Assembly (NCBI RefSeq): GCF_000003605.2
Contig: NW_003123418.1
Span: 254,225 to 275,772 of the forward strand
Direction of reading: 5' to 3'
Source: Saccoglossus kowalevskii
Lineage: Eukaryota > Hemichordata > Enteropneusta > Harrimaniidae
Length of the DNA: 21,548 bases
Positions 9,860 to 19,189 of this stretch are shown one piece after another. Both the position numbers and the translations under genes were made by a program. The notes beneath the pieces are model-generated. The model saw only the letters and a list, made by a program, of their open reading frames with translations, was not told the origin of the DNA and did no database searches. Position 1 is the stretch's first letter. Every line of letters starts with the position of its first letter.

Positions 9860-9960
9860 CCCTGACCTAGCTTGTTGTCGTCTGCCGAGAAAAAGAGTAT
9901 ACGCATGCGCGTCTTTCTTCAGTTTCGCCGTCGCCTCTGTCACCAGAGGGCGTTTCACCT
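9860..9960 (-). promoter_or_regulatory. Probable gene A promoter/leader with NRF1-like and CTCF-like sites
   Basis: This block is visibly richer in CpG than its surroundings. ACGCATGCGCGT at 9901-9912 is a near-palindromic NRF1-type site, and tcaccagagggcgt at 9940-9953 closely resembles the CTCF core. It lies about 0.8 kb upstream of gene A's ATG exon. A possible leader donor (GCTAG|gtcagg, boundary at 9867) would splice to the acceptor at 9128. Motif matches are by eye; the transcription start is inferred. Confidence 0.4.
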
Positions 9961-10448
9961 AAAACAAGCATAGCCCTGTTTGTTATGATGATAGCAGACT
10001 ATTTCAGATTAGCACTTTTGCGCAAATGCCAGAACTGACCAATAGTGTGTAAACCATGATGACACTGTTCAATCACTAGTAGAAAGCAAACGATTCTCAA
10101 GGGATCAAAATCACCGCGACTGGTCTCGAACTACGTAACACGCGGACCAATTATTTGAAAATGTTGAAATATTTAAATATTGTATTAGTAGATAGACAAT
10201 AAACCATACAACAACATTCAAAGGTGTACTCAGATTTCGCTCTGTGTGCGCCTAATAGACGAAATAGAGATTGATATTATGATCTGAAAACACATGTTTT
10301 TAATATATATATAATTACGACAAAGGAAAGTCTTGCATAACTAATCCAGAACTGCTTTAACTTAATAGATGGTAAATTAAACAAAGATGCTAACATGGTG
10401 TTATGATCATATCGTTTCATATTCATGCAACGTGTATTACGTGTATTA
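9961..10448. other. Intergenic region between gene A promoter and gene C 3' end
   Basis: AT-rich, no gene seen. On the minus strand an ATTAAA at about 10297-10302 could be a polyadenylation signal for gene C, about 150 nt after its stop. Confidence 0.35.
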
Positions 10449-10549
10449 TTATCCTGAATTCAGCTGGCCCAAGTAGGTAAACGATATTTTGTACATTGAT
10501 GCGACATATGCTCCAGACCCAGAGCCGAAGTTGACGCTGGAAGGGTCCA
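10449..10549 (-). CDS. Gene C last coding exon (tentative)
   Basis: 101 nt, clearly GC-richer than its surroundings. The acceptor is ccatacaagattacag. TG completes a codon from the previous exon (G|TG, Val), then 32 codons and stop TAA at 10451-10449. It encodes DPSSVNFGSGSGAYVASMYK then ISFTYLGQLNSG. Many codons end in C or G. The + strand is also open here (10489-10773, with a possible exon ending GGCAAG|gtggta), so strand is not certain; the phase match to a strong donor at 10836 favours minus. Family not recognised. Confidence 0.42.
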
Positions 10550-10835
10550 CTGTAATCTTGTATGGCAAGGTGGTATTATTATTCTTGTTGTGTGGAAGCA
10601 TGAATCGTTGCTGTAGTAATGATGCTATTTACCATAATTACAAAAATAATACATTTCCGCGAGAGAGAATATGGTTAATTAAAACAATGAATACGCGACC
10701 AGATTATCATGAAATATACAATTACCGAAATTACGTCATTCAACCTCTGGCAGCAAAGTGTAAGGGTTTGTAAGGGTTTGCCCAGGCATTGCCATTGCGT
10801 TGTCGTTATATACTTTACTTGTGGGCGAGTCTTAC

Positions 10836-10915
10836 CGTGAACGTTATGGTCTGAATCATATAGTGTCCCGAACTCGGTGTAAATATACTCCTCCGCGAAC
10901 ATATATGCATATATC
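10836..10915 (-). CDS. Gene C penultimate exon (tentative)
   Basis: 80 nt. The acceptor is gttctattgatccag and the donor CACG|gtaagact (consensus). In frame: IYAYMFAEEYIYTEFGTLYD then SDHNVH, ending in one G that makes Val with the next exon. An internal ATG (YAY-Met-FAEE) could be a start, but its context is poor. Aromatic- and acid-rich; no known domain recognised. Confidence 0.42.
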
Positions 10916-11651
10916 CTGGATCAATAGAACCCGAGACACCAGTCCAACACCCTAGAAACTACATTTGATATGTATGAACACGAGGAAAAAAACATATACA
11001 CAAGTGCATGATTAAGACATATACTGCGTTTCCAAAACTATTGCTATTGTCTAGTACAATTATTTTTAAACCAAGACAAATAATTATTTGTCTTTATTTA
11101 TTACGTTTACCATCTCCATATAATCTGATTTTACGATATATCATGAAAGCGAAAAGTTGTCTACTAAATACTATGATTTACGTTATTGACCAACGTTCCA
11201 TTAATTCCATACAGAATATTTACTGTATGACAGTCATTTTAATGGCGCGTTTTCGCTCGATTGGTAACATTTTCATCATTTTGATTACATTCAATTTTCA
11301 AATATACGCAATTCTAAAATTGTTATTATTTTACCAGGTTTTACTAAAGCCAATTCATTGACAGATATATACCCAGAGTAAAGGGTCAAATCCCGAAGTA
11401 TATATTGTTGCTAATGTTTTCTAGTTTGCAGTGAATATGTTCTTTCTTGCCTTTCTGTTATATTTGCAGAGTAAGAGTACTCTGAAAATAAGCCACAAGT
11501 TGGCCATCTCAAATAAGTACAAATTGCGAAAACAAAACATTTGTCAGTACCCCCACCGTGTTCATGCGAAATTCGAACGCTGTGTTTTGACGAATTAGTC
11601 GTCGTTCAAGTATTATATAATAGGTGGTGGCCAACTTCAGCAAAATTGTAC
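10916..11651. other. Putative gene C intron
   Basis: AT-rich. It contains the longest + open frame outside the receptor (11008-11361, 117 codons), rich in Ile/Leu/Tyr with no domain, read as chance openness. A direct repeat taagggtttg occurs twice at 10760-10779, inside the preceding intron. Confidence 0.35.
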
Positions 11652-11703
11652 CCAGACGTATCTATGTCGTCGAGCAGTCGAACTATGAACGCCAGAACGG
11701 GGA
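11652..11703 (-). CDS. Candidate gene C exon
   Basis: 52 nt. Acceptor tttaatcatttcag (good), donor TCTGG|gtacaa (fair). It encodes PVLAFIVRLLDDIDTS with a GG remainder that joins G of the 10915 exon to make Gly, so the phase agrees. The frame stays open to about 11605, so another donor is possible. Low-to-moderate support. Confidence 0.28.
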
Positions 11704-12677
11704 CTGAAATGATTAAACACCGTGCGGTTGAAATTGAATTTCTTTTGTTTTTATATATTCTCTGCATACTGTCGTCCCTTTATCGATAATTCTAAAGATA
11801 GGTTAAATCACGTTTACCGTTTAACTATCACAAAATCATTATTGACTACTCCAATTCAAAATACCGAGTGAAACCGTCATTATAATGGTGAATTGTTTTA
11901 TTATATAATAGAGTTTATGTCCAGATCTTGCAGATTACTGTCATTCGACAGTGGTCGTCGATGGCTTGTTAAACAATACGGTAGCGATGAATGTGAGAAT
12001 CAAATATTAAATGTATTTTCATCGACTATTCAACGTAAACTTTCACAATTTATAACGCACATAATGCAAAGTACATACCTTCATTCCCAGCTCTGAGCTT
12101 GGGTTTATTCGAAGACTGATTTTTACTTTTCTTTCAGTATTAAAAATTAGAATTTTTTATGTTTGAGCATAACCACAAGGACAGGCTGGGAGTTTGGAGT
12201 TTTGTATAACTCACTTTTTATGTGACTTTCCGCCTGTTATATCCATGAACATATCATACATAACCCGTATTGTGAAGCAACAATAAGATACATAAGACTT
12301 ATTTTTTAAATTATATTTTGCCCAGAGGCATGAGAGAGCCTTAATATAACATAAAATCCTAGAGTTTTACCCCCTTTAAGTACAAGTCTAAATTTGATTA
12401 AACATCAGCGTGGGAAGCATATTTTTTTCCTCTTTCGTGCACCATTGCTATTTCGCCCACAACGTGGTAAACTCCAATTATAGTTTGTACGTAGTCCCAA
12501 TTGAAAGAACAATTTCACTCGTTGTTTATTGGAAGATTGGAGTTAATTTCCTGATATGTTACGGATCAGACAATTTATTTGAAATTCGGAGTAATCACTG
12601 TAACTAACTAATTATTGTAAGCACAGTATTAGTAATTGGAGTATACATTTACGAAAAAATATATATTTATTCGTTAC
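11704..12677. other. Region without a supported gene
   Basis: A weak candidate minus exon near 11940-11965 (acceptor tgtttaacaag, donor GACA|gtaatc) agrees in phase with the exon at 11703, and GAATGAAG|gtatgt near 12080 is a good isolated minus donor. Neither is strong enough to call. Open frames at 11893-12096 and 12410-12607 (plus) look like chance. Confidence 0.25.
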
Positions 12678-12798
12678 ATCAGCAGAGTTATACAATGCGT
12701 TGAACTCGTATTGAAAATACATGCATAAATCATAGGCATAAACGAACTTCAAGTCGACCAAATAATCATGATCCACAGGGATTATTTTGAGAAATGTC
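12678..12798 (-). CDS. Candidate gene C exon
   Basis: 121 nt, 1 nt plus 40 codons (TFLKIIPVDHDYLVDLKFVY then AYDLCMYFQYEFNALYNSAD). Acceptor acatattactgaaag (weak tract), donor GAT|gtaacg (weak). The composition looks protein-like, but the splice sites are poor and the 3' phase does not match the next weak candidate, so this may be a chance open frame. Confidence 0.22.
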
Positions 12799-13037
12799 CT
12801 TTCAGTAATATGTACCAAGAATGTACACGTGCACATGCCACGCACGGGGATACCACTTTCTCACATCATTGCTAGTATCTTACACATACGACCCCTGCAA
12901 TGACAGAGAAGCACTATTCCGAACACGTTTGAAAATATATCCATGGCAGTATATTACATTGTGCACATGCATATAAAGTACAAGTTAATGACATTTCCAT
13001 AAAAGTTCCGCAAATTAAAGAACTAACAGTATGTCAC

Positions 13038-13161
13038 GTTATTATATAAACTGTCGGTAGTCCCACAGGCATAATTTGTTTATTTTTCCGCATGATGAAG
13101 GCGATTTCGGCGAGGGCTGAAGGTATTTTGCAGACATCTTCGACGTTCCATTTTATTCTCC
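13038..13161 (-). CDS. Candidate gene C exon
   Basis: 124 nt. Acceptor ttagtttgtttgtttttag (strong), GC-richer than its surroundings. In the frame supported by the exon at 14059 it encodes RIKWNVEDVCKIPSALAEIA then FIMRKNKQIMPVGLPTVYII. The donor (AAC|gtgaca) is weak; alternatives are CCT|gtggga and ACA|gtttat. No family recognised. Confidence 0.3.
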
Positions 13162-14058
13162 CTAAAAACAAACAAAACTAAACAAATTAGGCCTGAGGGA
13201 CTGTCGACAGTCTATGATTACACTCTCCACACAAGAACAGTATAATCACGATACCGATGTTTTAATGGTTCAGAACTCGGAGTTATGCTGCTTTAAACAA
13301 ATATAAGAAGAAGTACACACTTTAATGATAAACGGAATAATTTAATGTTAAGTATAACTACCATAACCTAAACAAAATACAAAAGTTCTGCTACATCTAC
13401 AGTCTATTATAACTGTTCTCTATATTCGCTTAAAGCGGGAGGGTCGTCACCTGCGAACGCGCGAGAATTGAGTCCTAAGCGACGATAACACACGCTAATA
13501 ACGCAAAGGCTCATGGGTAGACGCTTGTTTGTAAACAATGACACGCTATGGATATCTGACGCATGCGATGACTCCCCGCTTTAAATTAAACCTTACAAAT
13601 TATTCTAGCATAGCAAAATTATTTCTGAAATATAAATATAGTGCTTCTTTTTCTTCTTTTTTTAACACAATAAATAATATAAAAATTACTACTGGCGTAC
13701 TAATGATGAAGGAGTTAACTAGGCCTACTTGGACAATAAACACCCACTCATACCCCTCCTTTCAATAGATGAAATCTGCCAGGATAATAATAATTTGTTG
13801 TAATCTATGCAGCAATGATATTTTGCGATCGTCTAATGCAATCAGTTTATTACTCATTCCTTATGTAATCTTCCTCCGGCATGCTTCGAATCCTAAACTA
13901 TTTAAAACCGACTAACCAATTCAGAGAAATCCAATCGAATAGCTGGCGTTGCTCGCCGTAATCTACGTTTTACTCGTCTCAAACTCAAATATTGCACGAA
14001 TGTACCGCATTACAGATAATCATAGATTATTAATATCAGTTCAATGACCCCTTTTTAC
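13162..14058. other. Putative intron holding a MITE
   Basis: Contains the TTAA MITE at 13434-13580. Around 13870-13990 a less AT-rich patch carries an ATTGG/CCAAT motif but no clear promoter. The + open frame at 13538-13768 overlaps the MITE and is not a gene. Confidence 0.35.
13434..13580. mobile_element. TTAA-inserted MITE, copy 3 (147 bp)
   Basis: TTAA at 13430-13433 and 13581-13584. Its left end is AGCGGGAGGGTCGTCACCTG and its right end (other strand) AGCGGGGAGTCATCGCATGC. It closely matches copy 2 across the interior but lacks about 10 bp near the right end (caggtgacg region). No coding capacity. Confidence 0.83.
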
Positions 14059-14144
14059 TGATTTGTTGGTAGCAATTATATTTCAGAAGGCAATTCAAAA
14101 CTTCGAGATCAAAGCCTTGAAGTGGTGCATGTATTGTGCATATG
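14059..14144 (-). CDS. Candidate gene C exon
   Basis: 86 nt. Acceptor gataaaatattttcag, donor ATCA|gtaaaa (fair). Open frame ICTIHAPLQGFDLEVLNCLL then KYNCYQQI; its final A joins GG of the 13161 exon to make Arg, in phase. The + frame at 14063-14326 is its shadow. Whether it belongs to the same gene as 10449-10915 is unproven. Confidence 0.3.
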
Positions 14145-14820
14145 CTGAAAATATTTTATCCCAGTCTCTTTTTTCCGTACATTATAATGTATTACTACTA
14201 CTTTATAATAACGAACATTTATTTTGTTTTGGTGTGCACAGAACATCCAATTCCAAACATTATCGCAACTTGTCGAACTTTATTTTAACATTTCTACATT
14301 TCGTGGTGTTTGTAATTGTTCAATGATCGCCATCACTAATTAACTATAATTAATAATTAAAATTAATATAATACATGAAACAACAAAATAATTGATATGA
14401 TATTTGAACACCCATGCAATTATTTAATTATGAAAAAATAATGTACGTAAAAACGATAAAAATTAACAACAATTAATATAAAGGTATTGACCACAACCAC
14501 GTATTACGTCATGCGAGCTAGGAACAAGCGTTGACAATGTACAGCTCCCGTTCTGTATCTAATGCTAAATTTAATCACTAGCAGAGATTCAGAATAGGTG
14601 TATATTTGGCTAAATAGTACTGTGATATGATCAGTTGTTTGGTCGAATCGTTAAAAATGCAATGTGCAACCAAAATACGGTATGTAGAATCATTGTATTG
14701 AGTTTGAATATCATTAAGGCATCTCAGAAAAAAACAGTTGTTAAAATTGATGTGCATCTGTAACTCAGTATGTATGATTCTGATACAAAGCTCCGTTTAT
14801 CTATTTTAAGATTCTAGACA

Positions 14821-15605
14821 AAATGACCACCAATTCGACAAATTGGATCAAATCACAAACGAGTATAATAGTATAGGCAATAAAATAATGAAGATTCGGC
14901 ATAGAATGTATAACGAAATGACCACTAGTCGGCCATTTTTGAATTGAGTCTTAAACAAATGACGCGCGCCTACTACTCAATATGAATGAAACCACCCTGA
15001 ACATCTCAGAGAAACGGTTCTGGACATGTTTATTTTCATTTTTATTTTATTGAGCTAGAGCCAACAGGCAAATAAGCCGATTACATGCTTGCACAATAGA
15101 ATATTTCACAAATAAAGTTTTTATCAAATATTAAAAATCACAAATAGTAACAAAAATTACTTTCTAAAAAAAGCGACTACATTGCTTTTAAAATTGATAA
15201 AAATATCATTTGTGTAATGTTTTGACTTTGAATTAAAACGAGAAAATAAACCAAGAAGTATGAACATTTGCTGACATTTACTCGACATCTTGGTACATGG
15301 AAAAGCGAGGTGCAACATGTATAAAGGGATTTCAACTAAATGTAGGAGAAATCGTAATAAGAATGAAGTGGTTATCTAACAAGGTATGTCATATAAACTA
15401 TTTTTTTTTGCATTTACACAAAATGACCGTCGGTTCGACAAATTTGAATCACAAAATAACACGATCTACGGTATAACCTATGATTATAGTTACTGTACTT
15501 GTATGCAAACTTTCAATTGAAACAGACAAAAGATTTGTGAGGAATTGACATGAACATGAATAAAAACGAAATGGACACCTGTCGGTCATGTTTGTTTGAA
15601 TCAGT
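14821..15605. repeat. ~35-bp motif in four direct, diverged copies
   Basis: Copies start at 14821 (aaatgaccaccaattcgaca), 14916 (aaatgaccactagtcggcca), 15421 (aaatgaccgtcggttcgaca) and 15569 (aaatggacacctgtcggtca). Each is followed by a T-rich stretch and most by gaat or gaatca. Order and strand are conserved; the spacing is uneven. Confidence 0.5.
15035..15125 (-). mobile_element. Possible LINE 3' tail fragment
   Basis: On the minus strand this reads through aatcggcttatttgcctgtt and ggctctagctcaataaaata, a pattern resembling non-LTR retrotransposon 3' ends with an AATAAA and A-rich finish. No reverse transcriptase frame is present. Resemblance only. Confidence 0.2.
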
Positions 15606-15911
15606 ATATAATGCAACGAAAGTTTCAGAAACGGTTACGAATAATAGTAAATGTGGAATTCGTAATCGATGGGGTGGGGCGGGGCAGATCCTAACCAAGT
15701 TGACTGAAACTTTAATTTGGTACGCCAACAAACATGCTGCTATCTGATTGTTCTGCCCGTTGAGTAACCAATCTTGCTAGTATGTTTTTAAGACTGGCCT
15801 GTAAATGTTTATTTGGGGTCACCGATATATTTGTGTTGGTGCGTAGTAAGACCAATAGTCTAAAGGTGAAAGTCAAAAGAGATGATGAAATGAGCATTAT
15901 ATGAACGATAT

Positions 15912-15931
15912 TTAAAATTAATTAATTTTAA
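15912..15931. repeat. 20-bp perfect palindrome
   Basis: ttaaaattaattaattttaa equals its own reverse complement. It lies in the presumed receptor 3' UTR, about 170 bp past the stop. Confidence 0.8.
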
Positions 15932-16099
15932 TTATTGTGGCACTTATTCACTAGAACGCGTACAAGCATTGTACAAAGATTGCCCCCATAAAAATAATAT
16001 TCTTAGAATGTCAGCATCCCGGATCAGTACAATACAACTGTCTTATGATAAATCAGATTTTTCCAGGTGATTATCTAAAATGGTATGTTCCAAGTTCTA

Positions 16100-17095
16100 C
16101 TAAACGTTCAAATTATCTGTATGCATTTCTAAAGCAGTGCCAGTGCCAGTGCCAGTCCCCTCTGCTGGCATGCTCGGTTTTTGACAACGAAACGCAATAG
16201 AAATATTATCACGGAATTGATGATACTGAAATGCGTAAATAAATGGGTTTACACAAAGATTACAGAAAACAAGTACCACTGAGAAGAAATAAAAATCACT
16301 AGAAAAATCTAAATATCCACCCATATTGAAGTGGAATAAAGCAATTTGATTTGGTCCCCAAAAGAGGGCGTAAGTTATAGAAACAATTAGAAGCGTCTTG
16401 ACCACGTTCTTCTGTGCTTTACGGAAGCTGTGATTGGATGACTGGTTATTGGCGTTGTCACTTGGATTTAATTTGTTACCACTTAGCTTCTTGATAATTT
16501 GAACGTAACACAGGGCCATTAACATCAGTGGGAAGAACCACGATATACTGAAAAACGCGATGCCGACAAAAACGTTGAACTGTATACTGATGTATTTGAT
16601 AACGCAGGCCTCTTTACTGTGGTAAAATGGTAGCCCCCAAAGCAACTCGATGGGAAAACCATATGACCAAACAAGAATGATAATTATCTTTGCCGTTCTC
16701 TTGTTAAACTTATTGCGATGAAATATAGGATGACAAATGGCGAAGTAACGCTCTAACGTAACTACGCATAAGTTGGCAGTGGAGGCAAGAAACAACGACC
16801 ACATCAGGTACTCCGAATACCAGAATTTGCAGAACAGACTTCCCAAGATGCCTTTCGAAGGTAACTTAATTGAGCCCATTTTCATGATGAGAAAGATAAA
16901 GGAGCTTGTCATGTCGATTGCAGACTGGTTGATGATGAATAAATTAGTCATGTTTCGCAATCGACGTGTACGACAGAATACGTAACAAACAAACATATTT
17001 CCCAGAAGGCCAACGGATCCAACGATTGCATAAAGGATGGCCATTTTATGTTCAGAGTTGGTTACCACTACATTGACAGTTTGGTTGCTTGTCAT
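16100..17095 (-). CDS. Orphan rhodopsin-class (class A) G protein-coupled receptor
   Basis: 331 residues in one exon, a plasma-membrane receptor that would signal through heterotrimeric G proteins. Seven hydrophobic segments lie at about 19-41, 49-72, 87-113, 137-158, 172-202, 230-256 and 266-290. Class A landmarks are present: GN33 in TM1, NQSAID with D61 in TM2, C89 before TM3 and C164 in loop 2 (the usual disulfide), ERY 115-117 (DRY motif), W143 in TM4, P189 and Y197 in TM5, FWGP 245-248 in TM6, NPFIY 283-287 in TM7, and a helix 8 with FR. N4 (NQT) is a glycosylation site in a short N-terminus, typical of peptide- or amine-type receptors. C304 may be palmitoylated. The start has A at -3, and an upstream in-frame TGA supports it; M18 would fall at the TM1 edge. 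Subfamily and ligand cannot be assigned by eye. Confidence 0.93.
   Translation of the reverse strand: MTSNQTVNVVVTNSEHKMAILYAIVGSVGLLGNMFVCYVFCRTRRLRNMTNLFIINQSAIDMTSSFIFLIMKMGSIKLPSKGILGSLFCKFWYSEYLMWSLFLASTANLCVVTLERYFAICHPIFHRNKFNKRTAKIIIILVWSYGFPIELLWGLPFYHSKEACVIKYISIQFNVFVGIAFFSISWFFPLMLMALCYVQIIKKLSGNKLNPSDNANNQSSNHSFRKAQKNVVKTLLIVSITYALFWGPNQIALFHFNMGGYLDFSSDFYFFSVVLVFCNLCVNPFIYAFQYHQFRDNISIAFRCQKPSMPAEGTGTGTGTALEMHTDNLNV
16135..16158. repeat. Hexanucleotide repeat inside the receptor tail
   Basis: Four cagtgc-type units (the last cagtcc) encode alternating Gly-Thr at residues 313-320 of the receptor. Whole-codon length changes would be tolerated, so the tail may be polymorphic. Confidence 0.85.
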
Positions 17096-17131
17096 TGTAA
17101 TTTGTCTGGATATTCGACACTGTGATCACAG
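17096..17131 (-). other. Receptor 5' UTR up to a splice acceptor
   Basis: On the minus strand, aatctcttattagtttcag|CTGTG is a good acceptor 36 nt upstream of the ATG, with a stop in frame with the ATG between them. This implies at least one upstream non-coding exon, a common layout for single-coding-exon receptors. Confidence 0.5.
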
Positions 17132-18900
17132 CTGAAACTAATAAGAGATTTCAATGTCATTAATACAATGAACTGGTAGTACGTAAAATCTCTAGTACAC
17201 AATCAACTATATTACAGTTTGGGATTATATGGTTTCCAGGCTACCATGTACACGTTATTTCGTGTGAGAAAACATGGTTGTGATTCTTGAGATGCTAAAG
17301 TACAAAAATGACCACGCCCATATTATAACAAACACGCCCGCTATTGCGTTAAACGTTAAAACAAAACAAAAAACCTATGTTGCTCATAACTCGAAGTTCC
17401 GTTAACTATTAATTGAACAACGAGTTCATTTGGGCGTGGTTTCGCAAAAGTGGGCATGTTCTCTCAAATATGGACGAGGTCATTATTGTAACTCGATATT
17501 TTTGTAACTCGATGCTCGTAAATCAATGTCCGTATTTCAAGCAATTCAGATTCTCGTAATTCTAAGTCACTACAAATATGTGAATATACATGGAACTCCA
17601 CTATATTATAGTATATGTGATCTAACAATCTCGATGAAAACATACTGGTACACGCCCAGTAACGCGACAGCCAGACAACTGAGTGGCTGAATTTATTAAT
17701 GTGTACCCCGCGAGTAACTACCAGTAAATGAAGTAAAGTCAATCCAGGGTGTTACATCACTGAGCTAAATAGTCGTATAGAGGAATTTCCGCGTTTGCTC
17801 AGCATGACGCCGATTTACTGATCTACAATAATTTGCATCATATGTAATTTCTTTATTGGAGTGTACATCTTAATCGACACACTTTGATTTTCCCTGTTTT
17901 GACACTTGTCTAACATTCGCTTTACAGAGTAGATTCAATTTTGAATTGCGTTCCACTTACGATTAGATTATACAAATATAGAATTGGCCATCGATTATTG
18001 TTAATGACGACCAGCCATTGTTAGTTTTAAGCACAAATCCTGATTCTTATACTTCTTTCAACAGATAGCGATTTCGTCCGACAGACTGTCACCAATTGAC
18101 AAATAAGTACATGCAAACGTTTTCAATTTTAAGAACGTCTGATCGTTACTTTATAAAAATATATGTGAAAACAATCCAGTTACCTGGGTAAATTAATTCT
18201 GTTTTTAGTATATTAATCATAAACGAAAAACACTAGGACGACGTACTGCCCAATATTGCGTGTGAACAGCCTGAGGGCAAGGACAGGGATATGCGGAATA
18301 GCGGGCATAACTCTAAATGATAAATCTGGAATGTGCACGTGGTTAGCGCGTCGTAAATGATTTTATTTCAATTATGGGTAGAAGTTCACCAGGAAACACA
18401 TGCGAAAACACGCTCAGTGCATTTCAAAATGAAAATGACCGGAATTTGTTAACAAGATCGATTCATACTATTAGAATAATCAGAATAACAATAGAGTAAT
18501 CATAGGGTTATTTTCATGAAAACAGCATTGTATTCCATTACAAAAATGATGTAAGTTTCACGGTCATACATTTCCTTCGAGAACCAAATCAGATTTAAGA
18601 ATTGTTTTTTTTTCCTTCAAGTTACAGTCTAGGTATGTTTTAATAATTTTCAAAAGTTCTGATTGCTGAAAGTTTGCCCAACTCTTTGTTATACGTGTTC
18701 ATGGCGACGGATTAAATAAAAACTGTGTTTTTCGTTCTCTCGTTGCATTTATAATAATTTGAACAGTTTTAAAAACAGACAGTCTTCAATGTCCCGGGAT
18801 TCTGATTTCCAAAATAATGTTTATTTCGTTGTTACACATTTCCATAGCATTTTCAATATAGTGATAACTTATAAAAGGCACCATGAGAGCCCAACTTTAC
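17132..18900. other. Putative receptor leader intron / upstream region
   Basis: No gene supported. At 17305-17450 it has opposed CACGCCC/GGGCGTGG motifs and recurrent aactcga words (17390-17510). The minus open frame at 17464-17742 (92 codons) has no domain. TTTACCCAG|gtaact near 18190 is a possible minus donor. Confidence 0.3.
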
Positions 18901-19063
18901 CCTCAATCACGGCTGAGAAGTACGTATCATTACAATGACTATTAATGGCAATGGTGATGCATCCTAAGGCTTCCAAAATGCTCGTCTCCAAGGTAAACAA
19001 ATCTCTCCCCAAATTTAATTGATTGGCCCTTTTAATAAAAACAGACTTTCCTAGCAATTTCAT
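18901..19063 (-). CDS. Possible first coding exon of unknown protein
   Basis: 54 codons from ATG (MKLLGKSVFIKRANQLNLGR...) plus 1 nt, ending at GAGG|gtaaag. Later residues (DLFTLETSILEALGCITIAI) look protein-like and several codons end in C. If real, it would run towards the receptor. The same segment has a good + donor (CCAAG|gtaaac near 18994), so strand is unclear. No family recognised. Confidence 0.2.
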
Positions 19064-19093
19064 AAATTTTCGTTATCAGTTATCGATCTTGCA

Positions 19094-19189
19094 ATGGCGG
19101 AGCCTTTCAATAATTATGTCTCCATGGCAACCAGATATGAACCTCTCTCGAAATCTAATCATTTGATACTGTGTTTTTGTCAGTCATAA
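19094..19189 (+). CDS. Short ORF with strong start context (31 aa)
   Basis: gcaATGGCGG is a near-ideal start context. It encodes MAEPFNNYVSMATRYEPLSK and 11 more residues before TAA. It could be a small protein, the first exon of a + gene (no consensus donor seen), or 5' UTR of the opposite transcript. No homology recognised. Confidence 0.18.
   Translation: MAEPFNNYVSMATRYEPLSKSNHLILCFCQS
19118..19131. promoter_or_regulatory. RFX X-box-like site
   Basis: GTCTCCATGGCAAC: on the minus strand one half is a perfect GTTGCC, then AT, then GGAGAC. RFX X-boxes are known regulators of ciliary genes. A CCGCCAT YY1-like word lies beside it at about 19092-19101. Functional use is inference. Confidence 0.3.

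Larger units (their letters stand above)
14145..16099. other. Intergenic region upstream of gene C and downstream of the receptor
   Basis: Very AT-rich at 14335-14480. It contains the four-copy ~35-bp motif (14821-15605), a possible LINE tail (about 15035-15125), a 20-bp palindrome at 15912-15931, and possible receptor polyadenylation signals on the minus strand (ATTAAA about 15927-15932; AATAAA 15808-15813). Opposed open frames at 15513-15747 on both strands show no domain. Confidence 0.4.

Noticed and set aside
11008-11361. 117-codon + strand open frame, the longest outside the receptor
   Set aside because: AT-rich, dominated by Ile/Leu/Tyr/Phe, no recognisable motif or repeated gene context; long open frames of this kind occur by chance here.
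14063-14326. 87-codon + open frame
   Set aside because: Partly the shadow of the candidate minus exon; the rest is hydrophobic AT-rich sequence with no motif.
15513-15747. Overlapping open frames on both strands
   Set aside because: No domain, no splice signals of quality, and one motif copy of the 35-bp repeat lies inside.
17305-17450. CACGCCC...GGGCGTGG arrangement as a possible MITE
   Set aside because: Only the short cores match; arms do not extend and no target duplication is visible.
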